DNA from: Hyphochytrium catenoides
Lineage: Eukaryota; Sar; Hyphochytriomycetes; Hyphochytriales; Hyphochytriaceae
DNA: 64,000 bases
NCBI GenBank assembly: GCA_900088475.1
Contig: FLMG01002723.1
Span: forward strand, 1-64,000
Direction: 5' to 3'
The stretch's first letter is position 1; each line of letters opens with the position of its first letter. The notes beneath the pieces are model-generated. The model did no database searches, was not told where the DNA came from, and saw only the letters and a list, made by a program, of their open reading frames with translations. Shown piece after piece: positions 13,129 through 24,058 of the stretch. The translations under genes were made by a program, and so were the position numbers.

Positions 13129-15720
13129 ATGGGGTTTCGCTGGTCAACGTTGCTACTTACTTTAGCGGCCACGGTGTTGCCAGTCTCCTGTGCGGAACGA
13201 CAACCGTCAGCTTCAATCCGAGGTAAGGCCCGCTCGCTCTCGCTCTATACTGGGACTTTGGTCTCTAATATAACCACCGAAGGCCTCCAGTCTGCCGAAC
13301 TGGATCAGAGCGGCCCTTTCCACTCAGCACTGCAGCAGACGATAGAGGTCCTCAACCTACAGAAAGAAGCCGAGGGCGACAGTGCAGTGTATGAGGCTGG
13401 CAGCATCACTGGCGGAACAGTCCATGCTCAAGAAGACGGAAATAGGTTCATATCTGCTCATAAGTGCTTCTCTTTCTCCCTCAGAAGCCTTTTCCATCCA
13501 TAGATCTCCTATGGGTTCTTGGCTTGCCGAGGCCGTTGACTTGTCTCTGTAGTCTCCCTCTGCCGCTCCTGGCTCTCCACTATGCGCTCTCAATCTCTCG
13601 GCCAGCCTCCATCCTTGCGCTATGACTAACATACTCTTGGGTACCAGATTTGTCCTCTTTGCCTTTGTGAAGGACTTACAGACTGAGGAGACCGCCGAGT
13701 ATCATATTGTTACCAAGTGCTTCTTCAACCGCCCTGCGCCATCATGTGTGGCGCAGAGCATGAAGCCTTTGAAGGCTAACATACAACAACCCCAAGATGC
13801 TGTTGTTGCTACCCCGGCACCAAAAGAGTCAGGTGCGAGAAATCGAGCCCTTTTCTCTATTGCTTGCTTACTAGGATATTGTCATCTCCTACAATGTTGC
13901 CGCCTCTAATTCAGCGCTTACTCCTGTTGGCGTGGTGATAGGTCATTGTCTGTCCTTCAGCCCATCTATTCTTGTCGGCGTTCGTCTATTTCTGACATTA
14001 TCTGCTGCCTCTCTGACTCCTCTATGACATGCAGGGCACGGGAGCACTCTCCTGCTTGCCATCGGCATTGCTTCAGGCGCAGCCGCTTTTCTGGTCATTG
14101 GAGCCATAGTCACTTCTGCGCCTCAGCGACGGCAGCTTGCGGAGGCTTTCGCAAAGCTACGAGGCAAAAGGAGACATTCCGACCTGGAGGAGGTGGAAAT
14201 CGAGTCTGCTCATGACGGGTCCATACATAAAGACAATTCAGACGGCCCTCCTTCCCGTGCGAGAGAGACGTTTCAAGACGCTTCTGACAACAATGCTCTC
14301 ATCATCAACGACAAGGAGAGACCCCAACACTCCTCATCTCCTCCCAAAAAGAAGATTGAGCTCTCCCTAGTGGCAGGTCAGGTGCACGGCACCCCCAAAC
14401 CCTTGGGATTGCATGATAGCTCTGCCGATGCTGGAACACTATTGTACAAGAACCAAACCGCCATCCTCTCGCCGGGCAAGAAAGCTCTCATCCTCGCTTC
14501 AGCGAAGGATGCCAGACTTCTGTCTCCAGTCGACAAAAGAAAGCAAATGCTATCACCTAAGAAGACTTCGGACCGGCCGTCTGCCAAAGGGAGCGAAGAA
14601 GCCGCTTCGCACCTGCCAGATGGTCTTCTGTCCTCGCTGGCTATAGCAGATCCCTCGACCGAGGAGTATGAGAAATTTTTGCACCACCTAAGGACCTCTG
14701 GATTGGACCTTATTAGGGTGAGGTTCTGTCTTCAATTATGCAGCTCTCTCTACTTCTACACCCATGACCTCGTTAAGGCTGAGATTCCTCCGCTCTCACA
14801 TTCGACGTGATTACCTATCTCTTACGCTTCTTCTCCTTCCCTCTCCACCGTCTGGTAGCATCGTCGCAACAAGAAAGTCAAGCGTATCAATCTTACTGCT
14901 GATGTGGGCCTGAATAAGCTCACTTGGGGGAAGAAGAAGCATAAGAAAGGCTCTAAGGTCAAGGAGATGAAGGCTGTCTGCAGAGGCCTCTCCACGGGAG
15001 TCTTTGAGAAGACAGGAGATAAAACAAAGGAAGCAGTCTATTTCTCTCTCATTTTCCCTGATACCTCACTTGACTTCGAAGTTACGTTGGCACAGGAAGC
15101 GGCATACTATGCGGGCTGTTTCAATAGGCTCATTCAGAGCCAAGAGCAAGCTATCCAACAAGGCGCCCAACCAGTCCTCTCTCCTCGGTCCTTAGAGGGC
15201 ACGGACAGTCAGCAGAGCCATCAGAGGGTAGAACATACTGATTTAGAGAAGAAGAGACGAGCGTCTCACTGCCTTCCTAAGGGCTTTGATGCGTTCGTCT
15301 CACTCCTTACCGCTCCTGAAGGGAGACCAGTGAAGAAACACCCCAGGCATGGAGAGCCAGAGGACAGAGTTCTCAAGCTGGACAGTTCTATGAAGCATCT
15401 TATCTGGTGTGATGGAGAAGGCAGCAAGAAGCACAGCATCCCAGTACTTAGCATTACTGAGGTGAAGCACGGACGGAGTACACAGGTGCTAGAGAAGACT
15501 GGAACATCAGAACGTGATCATCTCTACTTTTCCATTGTCTCGGAGTCAAGGACTTTGGACTTAGAGGTCTCAAGCAAAGAGGAGAGAGACTTTCTCGTAG
15601 CAGGATTTTCAACCCTCATCGAGTTAGCGNNNNNNNNNNNNNNNNNNNNNNNNNNNNNNNNNNNNNNNNNNNNNNNNNNNNNNNNNCACCGCATTTGTTA
15701 TCTACTATTTGTCACTCTGT
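13129..15720 (+). CDS. Single-pass membrane protein with signal peptide and two PH-like cytoplasmic domains (interrupted by assembly gap)
   Basis: The start ATG at 13129 gives MGFRWSTLLLTLAATVLPVSCA, a clear signal peptide. Exon 2 (about 13649-13831) adds a lumenal or extracellular region with paired cysteines. Exon 3 starts at 14035 with a transmembrane helix (STLLLAIGIASGAAAFLVIG) followed by basic residues, then a Ser/Lys-rich linker. Exon 4 (from about 14861) carries two PH-like modules of the phospholipase C type. The first runs from KKVKRINLTADVGLNKLTW to the FNRLI helix; the second from DRVLKLDSSMKHLIW to FLVAGFSTLI. Splice phases agree at each join examined. The frame then enters the 57-N gap, so the true end is unknown. 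It may bind phosphoinositides at a membrane; that role is inferred from the fold only. No family is recognised for the outer domain, though its strand pattern resembles cystatins weakly. Confidence 0.75.
15630..15686. other. Assembly gap (57 N)
   Basis: A run of N inside the second PH-like domain's coding exon. The short open frame after it ends at 15720, but whether it is the true C-terminus cannot be told. Confidence 1.
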
Positions 15721-16742
15721 GAGGGAGGTCTGTCAAGAACAACTACTGTCGATACTCTAATCTAATCAAAACACTTCTCCACGAGCATGGTACGCTTTCT
15801 GTTCCATCATAATATGCAAGGCAACCCTTGACTGGCTCTTCTATTGCTTGAGTTCCCGGAAGGCGTCTGCCCTTCCTACACTCTGTCTCTTCTGTACTAA
15901 GCTATTACCCTCCTCCCAAGCCATGCCCCTACCTCAGCATCTCTCTGAGTCTCCCTTCCTCTAATATCCCCATGCTAAGTGCGCTACCCAGTCCTTTATC
16001 CTATCCTCTTCGCTTTGGTCTGTCCTTCCGATTGTTTCGAAGAGTCCTATGTCACATGTAGCTGCCAGCCTTCTATAATGCTCAGAGGAGCGCATCTAAC
16101 TATCGGCCACACGGAGTAGTCTATTACGGCCAAGGGGACCACCGTCCAGTCATCTGTGAAAACTTTTTGCCTTCAAGAGGATCAGCAGATACTCTCACGT
16201 AGGCCTGTTTGAAGGATGTGGCCAGGAAGTGAGGTCAAGCGAAGCACAGGTTAACAAGATCATCAAGACTGCAGCGCCATACAAAGAACTAAGACCCCAC
16301 CGAATACCAGATCACACTTAAAACACTAAGGCGATGAGGCTAGTAGCAAGCTGAATATTCTAGATGTGGAGGAAGCGCCAAAGACAGATGAGTCGGTTAG
16401 GCTGCCAAAGGATTGGCTCGGTGACTGAAGCTCCGACCTCCCAGTTGGCTGCCCGCAGCTGGTCGCGGCCCTGGCGCCAGAGGCATGAGAACCAGACAGA
16501 GCCATCTTCTTACAGCTGGGATGAACCCAATTTAAATCATGTCGAAAACCAAACCCTCATGACTTTACCTCGAACTAGGCGATCCTGAGATGAATAAAAT
16601 GGTGATTACATTCAGATCTGTAGGAGGTCTTGGACCTTCTGGGAAAGGAGAGAGAAAAGGTTTGTAACGGCCGTGGGAGGAAGAGAAGGATTGTCCGTCA
16701 CGGGCTTCAGCAGCAAGGGAGCGGGACCGACAATGGCGCCCA

Positions 16743-16774
<32 letters not shown>

Positions 16775-17306
16775 AGAGAGAGAGAGAGAGAAAGATATAG
16801 AGAGAGAGACACAGAGAGACACAGAGAGAGAGACAGAGAGAGAGAGAAGAGAGAGTGATGATGATGATGAAAGAGAGGAGTTGAAGGAGAAGAGAAAGTG
16901 AGAGGTCGAGTAAGAGAGGGAAAGCCTCGGGAAGGAGGCCTCTTTGTCATGAAGAGAAAGACAAGAGTAAACAGCGGAAAGGAAAATAGAAGAGTATTTG
17001 ACGGAGAGAATGGTGCAGTGTAAGGCAATGGATGAAGAGAGAAGAGAGATAGGGAGGTCAATATGAGCAGAAGGGGAACAAAGGCAAGGGAAGCTTCTGA
17101 TTAGCCTTCGACTAGCTCGCCCTCTTAGTTCCTACCTTATGGTGCCTGATCATCAAGCAACCTTTCCAGAGAATCCTGTCACATCTTTGCTTTGCTAGTG
17201 TTTTCACTGTTGCCGACCGCCAGGCAGAATGCTATAGCCATTGCCGGAGAAAACTGCATCACCTCACCTCACTAACCGCCAAGTAAACTGCAGCTCCTCT
17301 TGCGCA
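15721..17306. other. Spacer with a microsatellite, no gene seen
   Basis: No recognisable coding exon. The segment holds a GA-rich simple repeat (listed separately). Its last 100 bases precede the start codon of the EF-hand gene and should include that gene's promoter. Confidence 0.5.
16741..16858. repeat. (GA)n microsatellite, imperfect
   Basis: A long run of GA dinucleotides with interspersed AA, TATA and CA changes on the plus strand. It ends in a short (GAT)n tract just beyond. It creates long spurious frames of alternating Arg-Glu or Ser-Leu on opposite strands. Confidence 0.95.
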
Positions 17307-19876
17307 ATGTCTGAAGCTATGACGAGCCAGACAGTGGTTGATATAAACGCTCTAAGACGTAAGTGAGCTAAGCAATGACGCTCAATGGCTGGGCTCTAAC
17401 GCTTCTTCCCATCGGGTCACATTATCTTCGGCCAAACAGAGGCATTCGATGCCTTTGATCCCGAGCAGACGAATGCCGTCAACATTAGCGACCTGGAAAG
17501 CATCTGTGTCGCTGTCAATAAGACCAAGGAAGATGGTAACCACCTTGGAAATTTCGATACGTTCTCTGAATCTTTGTTATTCAGTCTTCGCTTGATTCCC
17601 ATCATCTCAGTCTTTACCGGCTTATTGGGTCTTCCTCGCGTTTTCTACACTGTGGCATTTCTATGCCCTCGCCCACAGTCAATCTTCCTGGACGAACACT
17701 TTAGACGCCGTTACCTCTTTGGTTGGGTCCCTCGGTGTTCGCTGTTTATCTTCTCAATCTGTTTCTCTCCTCTTTGCCTCTCGGTTATTGATCCTGCTCG
17801 TCCAGTCACGATAATGCTTTCGAGAGGCAGAAGTCTACTAGAGCGCGATGACGGGAAGATCACGTTTGAGGAACTATTGGAGATGCTAAAGCTTGTCTCC
17901 GACGGTATAATAGATGCTTTGCATGTCACACTTTCTCTTAGTGGTAGGTGGATTCTTACTCTTGCCTTTAGAACCCCAGGGATACGACCCAGACCCAAAA
18001 GTGGTTGAGTTCCTGGGCATTCTAGAGCAGTACCGAGAGAAATGTGAAAGTGAAGGCAATTACTTGGAAGCTGCAAAGGCCGACGAGCAGCTGAAGACAT
18101 TGAAAAAGCAGGTGCGCTGACTTTGTCTGCCGCGGTAGAAACGTCAAAATAGCTCACTTGGCTTCACTCTTTCTTTTCTCACTTCACCTTCGATTGCCGG
18201 CATGCCATCGTTTAGGAGGAGAAGCGCCGGATCAAGTCCTTGAAGGCGAAACAGATCTCCGAACGCCAGGATGTACAGATAGCGCATAACATGCAATTCC
18301 AAGGTACCGGCTTACTTTTAGAAGTTCAGAGCCAAGCAAGAGGAGGGAAGGGGAAAGACCATGTGGAGAGGCTAGTCTGCTTATTCATCGGCCTCCCAAA
18401 ACCACCTCTCCCCTCAACGTGGCCTACATCCTTCTTATCCTTGGTCGGGTCCTCCTGTCCTCTTCTGTTCGGATTGAAAAGGCTTTGCACTTGCAGGCGT
18501 TGTGGCATTTATCTTTGTCAAATTTCCGATATCCCCTCCCCTAACTTCCAGCCCAATCTGACCATTCCTCCCCGAACTCTACTGACTCGATTGCTTCATT
18601 AGAGTTCAATAATGCCTGGGATAACTATATGACTGAGTTTGATACAATGGCACAAGTCTACGTGTTGCAAATGCAGGAGAAGCATAAGAATGAGCTAGAG
18701 GAGATACAGCACAAGCTCCAGCAAGAGGTCCGATTGAGCCGCTTGGTGGCCTTACAATGTCCCCAGATGTCATATCTTCTCCTTGAGACGTACTTTGCCT
18801 TCGCTAGCTTTCTCAATCATTCTTTCACCACCTTCCTTACATATGGACGTGCTTCGCCTAAGGTGCTTTTTTCAAGTTCTATCTCTTTATGGGTGTTCTA
18901 GTCTCCTACCTTGCTTCCCACCTGGTTCTCGTTGCTTGGCGCCTTCCTCCTGAGTGACTTTGGTTCTCACGCCTTCATTGTATAACTTTCTTCTCCTGCC
19001 GCACAGATTCTTGAGCGACCTCCCAAGTTCTCTAAAGAGCTTCTTGAATGGAGGAGGAGAGAACAGCTATTTGCCCGGCAAAAGAACTATGCAGAGGCAC
19101 AGCGGATAAAGAAGATTGCTGATGCCCTGGAGGAGAAAGAGCTTGATGACTTCAATAACGAAAATTCACAGATATTTGCAAGGAAAGAGGTAAGAGCAGT
19201 CTTCTGAGGCTTGTAATAGAGGAACATATAGGGTGAGAAGCAACCGCGGAGGGAAAGGCCGGATGGAAGGTGGTCAAAGGCGAAAGGGTTGGGTTTGGAG
19301 GTATCGAGAGCTCACCGTGCTAGAAGAAATAAGAGTCACAATCGGGTGTCGCACAGGCCAAAGCACGACAGAAGCAGCAGACAGAAATGGCCGCACTTCT
19401 TAAGCGTATCGATGCTCGACGGAAGGAGCATACCAAGCAGAGAACTCTGGATTCCAAGAGGTATTACTGCTAGTTTCCAACTGGGGGTAGAATTCTCTCA
19501 TGTCTTTGGCGTTTCTAGGCTGCTGCAGCGTAACCGTAATGTGCAGGCCGTGCTGGAGTCCAAGCAGGTAAGCTGGTGCCCTCATTCTCACCTACTGTTA
19601 GCCCGCTAGACATAGGAACGAAAGAAGGCAGTCTTTCCTCGATTTGATAACCCGTATCAATCTATCTTGCTCTTCTTTTCCTCTCTCTCCAAGTGTCATC
19701 TTCCCTACGGACCCGTGTTCATTACTGATACCAGCTCCCTTTAGGCGGTGGAAGGCCAGAAGCACATCGCCCAGATTAAAGGCGATCTTCTCCCTAAAAG
19801 AGGTGTGTCAAGCACAGCGGTAGATCTCTCCAACGTCAGCACGAAGCTTAGCGCACTTACACCGCCCAGCAAGTAG
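17307..19876 (+). CDS. EF-hand and coiled-coil protein (about 10 exons)
   Basis: The start ATG at 17307 gives MSEAMTSQTVVDINALRQ and, across an intron, AFDAFDPEQTNAVNISDLE, a degenerate EF-hand. The next exon gives DERDDGKITFEELLEMLK, a second EF-hand-like unit. The rest is charged helix: LEQYREKCESEGNYLEAAKA, the exon starting EFNNAWDNYM, then PPKFSKELLEWRRREQLFA and MAALLKRIDARRKEHTKQR. The last exon ends in STKLSALTPPSK and TAG at 19876. The 'EFNNAWDNYM' and 'ARQKNYAEAQRIKKIAD' segments recall a conserved protein of ciliated protists, from memory. A calcium-responsive structural role near the cytoskeleton is inference. Most introns are short and phases agree where checked. Confidence 0.75.
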
Positions 19877-20706
19877 TAGCTCCTCTGTATCACCTAGCAA
19901 ACCTGAAAAAGACTTTTCCAAAGCAAGGGCTCTCACCGTCTTCCGGCCGACAAATCGAGGAAACAATGTGGCATTCATTGTAGAGTATCATCCAAACTCT
20001 TATTTAACGTAGCTCTATCTTTCACCTTAACTGTCATTCTAAAAAGAGTCTGCTAAAGCAAGCAAGGGAAACGCCAGTCTGCGTAGAAGGTCCTCCATAC
20101 AGTCTGGTGCTGCATGCACGGGTCTGCCTCTACTTGCGCTGAAAAGACGGCCGTACACCCTGTCAGAAAGAAGGAATCTTGAGATCTAATAGAGATCTGA
20201 AGAAGCTTCAGAATCCTGAAAGTCCGAAAGTTCCAAAGCCAATCTTTCATGTTTTCTGGGTGGGAGACAGAACTGGATTCCCGCAATAATATAATGGCGT
20301 TTTCCACCACCCACGGAAATGTTTCCAGGAATCTTTGATGGGAAGCTTTCGATAATCTTTGAAGTGGCACACACACTTCACTTCAAGAAACTGCTGATTG
20401 TGAACAGTTTGAGTGCCTCGGTACATCACCGTTCTTTCCTTTTCAAGCGAGCAAAGACGCAGGAGCAGCACAGAGTCAAGCTTTAGGAAGAACAGGGAAC
20501 TCTTCCTTCAGCGTGCTTTTGGCGGAAGAAGAGGTCATATCAAGCCTGTAAATCTTAGCTGTTCGGGCTGTAGTGAGGTCATTTCAAGGCGTCGTGTAGC
20601 TGGTGTTCGTTGGAGACCTACCCTCGTCGTGGTTAAAACTCCTCCAGTTGGAGAGCGAAAGACCTACCATTGCTTGGTGATCAGGGAAATACTTGTTTCT
20701 GGGGCC
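19877..20706. other. Spacer, nothing recognised
   Basis: Short frames on both strands without motif support. It joins the 3' end of the EF-hand gene to the 5' end of the ABM-type gene in the same direction. Confidence 0.5.
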
Positions 20707-21248
20707 ATGCTGAGGTCATGTCTTCGAGTCATTAGACCCTCTGTCAGTTTCCAGGGCCGAAGAGCCCTCTCCAGCAGCAAAGAGGTAGAAGGGCCAATCC
20801 ATGTACTCAGCGAGAGAGTGATGTCCCGAGGGTTTGAGCCTTCGGTCGACCGCATCATGGAAGAGGTGAGAATGGGCTCTATAGCCTGGGAACTATCAAA
20901 CTGGGATTTTTGGAATTCTAGCTTCTGCTCTCGTTAATCCTCTCCTTCTAGGTACAGGAGAGGGTTACTTCTTCGCCTGGACTCCTCTGGGTGGAGACAC
21001 TTCGAGACTCTGAAGACCATCACAAGTACATAGTCCTATCAAAGGTAAGCAAGAAGTAGACAGTCGACCCCGGCTCATCCTTGTTAATCAACTTTATCTA
21101 TTAGTGGCAATCCAAGCGTCACTACGATGAGTGGCTGAAGTCGGATACATATAAGGAATGCACTGCCCAGATCGATGAAGTGCTTGACCTCCCTGGGAAA
21201 AAGACACGGATCTTCTCAGAAGATCATGACGATATCTTTTTGCTCTAG
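20707..21248 (+). CDS. Mitochondrial ABM-superfamily (dimeric alpha-beta barrel) protein
   Basis: Three exons (20707-20865, 20952-21044, 21105-21248) join in phase to about 130 residues. The N-terminus MLRSCLRVIRPSVSFQGRRA is basic and Ser-rich, like a mitochondrial targeting peptide. The body has the pattern of antibiotic-biosynthesis-monooxygenase domains: a strand with ERVTSSPGLLWVETLRDSED, then YIVLSKWQSKRHYDEWLKS, matching the family's 'vlsrWes.eay.aWl.s' helix. Members include heme-degrading and quinol monooxygenases, but the fold alone does not give the substrate. The stop codon is inside the first copy of a 103-base tandem duplication. The intron 1 acceptor TTCTAG is plain. Confidence 0.75.
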
Positions 21249-21351
21249 TACATATAAGGAATGCACTGCACAGATCGATGAAGTGCTTGACCTCCCTGGA
21301 AAAAAGACACGGATCTTCTCAGAAGATCATGACAATATCTTTTTGCTCTAG
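21146..21351 (+). repeat. 103-base tandem duplication of the ABM gene's 3' end
   Basis: Bases 21146-21248 are repeated at 21249-21351 with about three substitutions visible. The unit begins TACATATAAGGAATGC and ends at the stop codon CTCTAG. Because the first copy contains the stop, the second lies in the 3' untranslated region. The length of 103 also shifts the frame. Confidence 0.95.
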
Positions 21352-21387
21352 CCCTGGCTTCACCTCATCCTGTGGTCAGTGCCACAA

Positions 21388-22574
21388 CTATTTTTCGGCT
21401 TTAGATCTAGCACGAAAGCGATCATAATAGCGTACAAGCTGATCGCCAAAAAGCTCAGGAGTAGACTCAGGCAACTCCATCAACAGCTTTCCTGTGAGAG
21501 AAGCATTGGATCAGTAAAATGTCATTATCTTGAGTATGTGTGTATCTCATCACCTGGTTTGCCTGAAACACGACTGAATGGTGGAATGACGGCATCTGGG
21601 GGCACGACTGTGTCGTCATCGATGTAGCAGCAATCATGAATAACAGCTCGCTTTGACTGTTGAAGAGGTAATGTTAGACAGCACAAACTATGCGAGGAGA
21701 TCAGCGGTGAAAGGTAGTGAGGCTGAGATGTCTCTTGAAAAGAAGGTGCAGTGGTGGGGATGGGTGCAGAGCGAAAAAACACCACGCCCGTCGTTTTTAG
21801 AGAGAGCTCGCAACATCAAGCAAGAGTAAAGACTCATAGAATGACTGCTTACTATGACGCAGTTGCGACCGATTTGTACGGAGCAGCCAATGCTAGCCGC
21901 CTCAACGATACTTTGGGCACCAATGTAGACGTTGTCACCAATGGATTGGGGAAAGAATGCAAAGCCACTGCGGACAATAAAGAACGAAGGGGAGCAAAGA
22001 GAGTCAGGGATCCAGGCCCAGGCAGACGCTTTACACTGGAGGTGCCCGTCGGAAAGAGTGTCATAGAGAGTAAATTCCAGCTAATAACCTTTCAAAGAAT
22101 CCTACCTACCCTTTGAAGATCTTGTAGGGAGGCCGAAGCACACAATCCTCTTGTATGACGCAGTAACGTCCCATGCTCACCCGCGCTAGGTCACCCCGGA
22201 TGATGACACCCGGCTTGATAATATTCTGACCAATTTTGTCCAGAAGGCCAAGAACATTGCGTTAGTTTAAAGGACCAAGACCGCCCTGATATGCACATAC
22301 CACCAGATGGAAACAGTACAGCCAAGGCGAGCAGGCAGTGGATTGATAACCTTCCCTATTTACCCATGTCCTAGTGCTTACCTTCCCATTTAGATGGATA
22401 TTTTGGCTGCCACAAAGGACAGATTTGCGGCTGACCTTGTTACCCGAAGTAGTCTCTATATAGTCCTCCCTAGCGATGTGCAGAAATATTAGACTACCGT
22501 CGGAAGAACAGGGCTATGCTGTGGCTGGCGTACTTGTTATAGAGAACCTCTGAGTTCTCTAGGTAAGGGTCCAT
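21388..22574 (-). CDS. DCTN5: Dynactin subunit 5 (p25)
   Basis: This is the p25 subunit of the dynactin pointed-end complex, which helps attach dynein to endomembrane cargo. Exons on the minus strand read: [14 protein letters not shown] (ATG at 22574); then [20 protein letters not shown]; then [20 protein letters not shown] followed by PPYKIFKG; then [20 protein letters not shown] and IGRNCVI; then [20 protein letters not shown]; and last [20 protein letters not shown]. They follow the known p25 order, a left-handed beta-helix of hexapeptide repeats with the PPF(T/S)xxSG motif near the end. Stop TAG lies at 21388-21390. Exon joins agree in phase where checked. Length is near the family's (about 180-190). 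It is head-to-head with the membrane protein at 23306. Confidence 0.93.
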
Positions 22575-22962
22575 GAGTAAGGTCCACGCATTGGGCCCAG
22601 CCAGCTGACCGCGAGCACCACACTAGTAGGCGGAAGCCAAGAAGGCCTTCCAGTCCTGCTTCGTGCCCGCCCTCGTAGTGCAGCAGGCAGGCTAACACGT
22701 AACCCTTCCTTTTGGCGGTGATAAGTACAGAGAGTCCCAGAGTTTTCTACAGCCCCACTAAGACCGACCGCAGAGCTGGCGATGATGGAGTTCTTATGCC
22801 GTTAGTGCTTATCATAGGAGGAGAAGGCGTTGGTCTCTGCTATTGCTTCGTATCATTGGAGCTGCCTTCCTCGCCGTCTGACTCGCACGAATCCCTACGA
22901 ATACTGAGGCTGTTTCAGGCCGAATGTCAGGTGGCAAAAGGGCTAGAAAGTAGCATTAACAG

Positions 22963-23018
22963 ATTCTATGAGGCAAATTACCGAGACTAGATTCTATGAG
23001 GCAAATTACCGAGACTAG
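22963..23018 (+). repeat. 28-base tandem repeat, two copies
   Basis: The unit ATTCTATGAGGCAAATTACC plus GAGACTAG occurs twice with no mismatch at 22963-22990 and 22991-23018. It lies between DCTN5 and the divergent membrane protein gene. Confidence 0.95.
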
Positions 23019-23305
23019 CTGTAGAAGGCATAGTAGTTTGGGAAATAGAGATGTCCAAACGCCCCCCACGACAGGGGATCAAGAAGTAAGATATTGTTCC
23101 TCAAACCTTCTCACAGACGGCGCTGATGATGTGGACTCATCACTGCTGCTGTTGAGCTCTTCGTCTCCTAGGATCGCGCATCACCTCGTGGGCACCACAA
23201 CCGAAGATTTGCTCTTTGTTCAGGCGCCTTCGGAAAGCGGCAGCAGATAAGGAGGTGACAAACTCCGGGCCCTGGTGGGGAGACTCGTTAGGCCAATACG
23301 TGAAT

Positions 23306-24058
23306 ATGAGCAGCCTTCTCTCATTCAAAGAGGCGGTGCTTGCTACTTATGGCGTTGTCAGTGCCATTCTCTTCGTGCACTATGCCTCTATGCCCCTAAA
23401 ACCGCCAGTGGAAAACCCCACGGAGCTCGATGACCTGAAGCAGGCCGTGGCAGTGACAATTGAGACGTGCCTCCTTGGTGGAATAGCCTATGATAACTTA
23501 ATCCTGAGCTTGGGCAGGATGATTAGAAAAGGGAAAGGGACAGCAGTGAAAGAGAGGAAAAGCAGCAAACCCAAGAAATGGCAACCAGATCTCCTGCGCC
23601 TCCTCTCTTGGCCCCGATTCTTTCTACATTCTGCGGTCCTCCCGTTCAATTTCCTTAGTCTGGCTATTATTGGCCAGCGTGAGGGTGTCATCTGGCTATC
23701 TGATAACAGTGTTATCGTAGCTATCGGGATAGCATCGGCAGCACTAAGTGCCTATGGCATATACGAGAGCTTCTATCTGAAGCTGATACTCTCAGAAAAA
23801 GGGATTGTCCGGTATCGCATTGATGGCCCCGGGGCCTTCGTTGGAGTAGCAGTGGCGATCGGGGTCACTATCTTCGCCATTCTGGTTGGAGGCTCAATCG
23901 CCTGGATGCACCCAAGGGACAGGAGCGTGTTATACGGAGGTATAGCTATGCTCTTATTAGCTTCTCTGCCAGAGCCACTGGCTCTCATTACGGCCAACCT
24001 TGGTGAGATCATCTTCATCACCACACAGATCGGAGCCCTGGTGGAGATTCACGCTTGA
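23306..24058 (+). CDS. Multi-pass membrane protein of unknown function
   Basis: A single exon of about 250 codons from ATG 23306 (MSSLLSFKEAVLATYGVVSA). It has five or six hydrophobic stretches: around AVLATYGVVSAILFVHYASM, FFLHSAVLPFNFLSLAIIG, VIVAIGIASAALSAYGIY, FVGVAVAIGVTIFAILVGG, and the closing LPEPLALITANLGEIIFIT. A basic loop of about 20 residues (KGKGTAVKERKSSKPKK) separates the first two. I recognise no family. An upstream exon is possible: the frame stays open to 23216 but has no ATG there. Its 5' neighbour is DCTN5 on the opposite strand, so a shared promoter region of about 730 bases is likely. Confidence 0.7.
   Translation: MSSLLSFKEAVLATYGVVSAILFVHYASMPLKPPVENPTELDDLKQAVAVTIETCLLGGIAYDNLILSLGRMIRKGKGTAVKERKSSKPKKWQPDLLRLLSWPRFFLHSAVLPFNFLSLAIIGQREGVIWLSDNSVIVAIGIASAALSAYGIYESFYLKLILSEKGIVRYRIDGPGAFVGVAVAIGVTIFAILVGGSIAWMHPRDRSVLYGGIAMLLLASLPEPLALITANLGEIIFITTQIGALVEIHA

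Noticed and set aside
16565-17061. Long Ser-Leu frame on the minus strand
   Set aside because: It is the translation of a (CT)n/(GA)n microsatellite.
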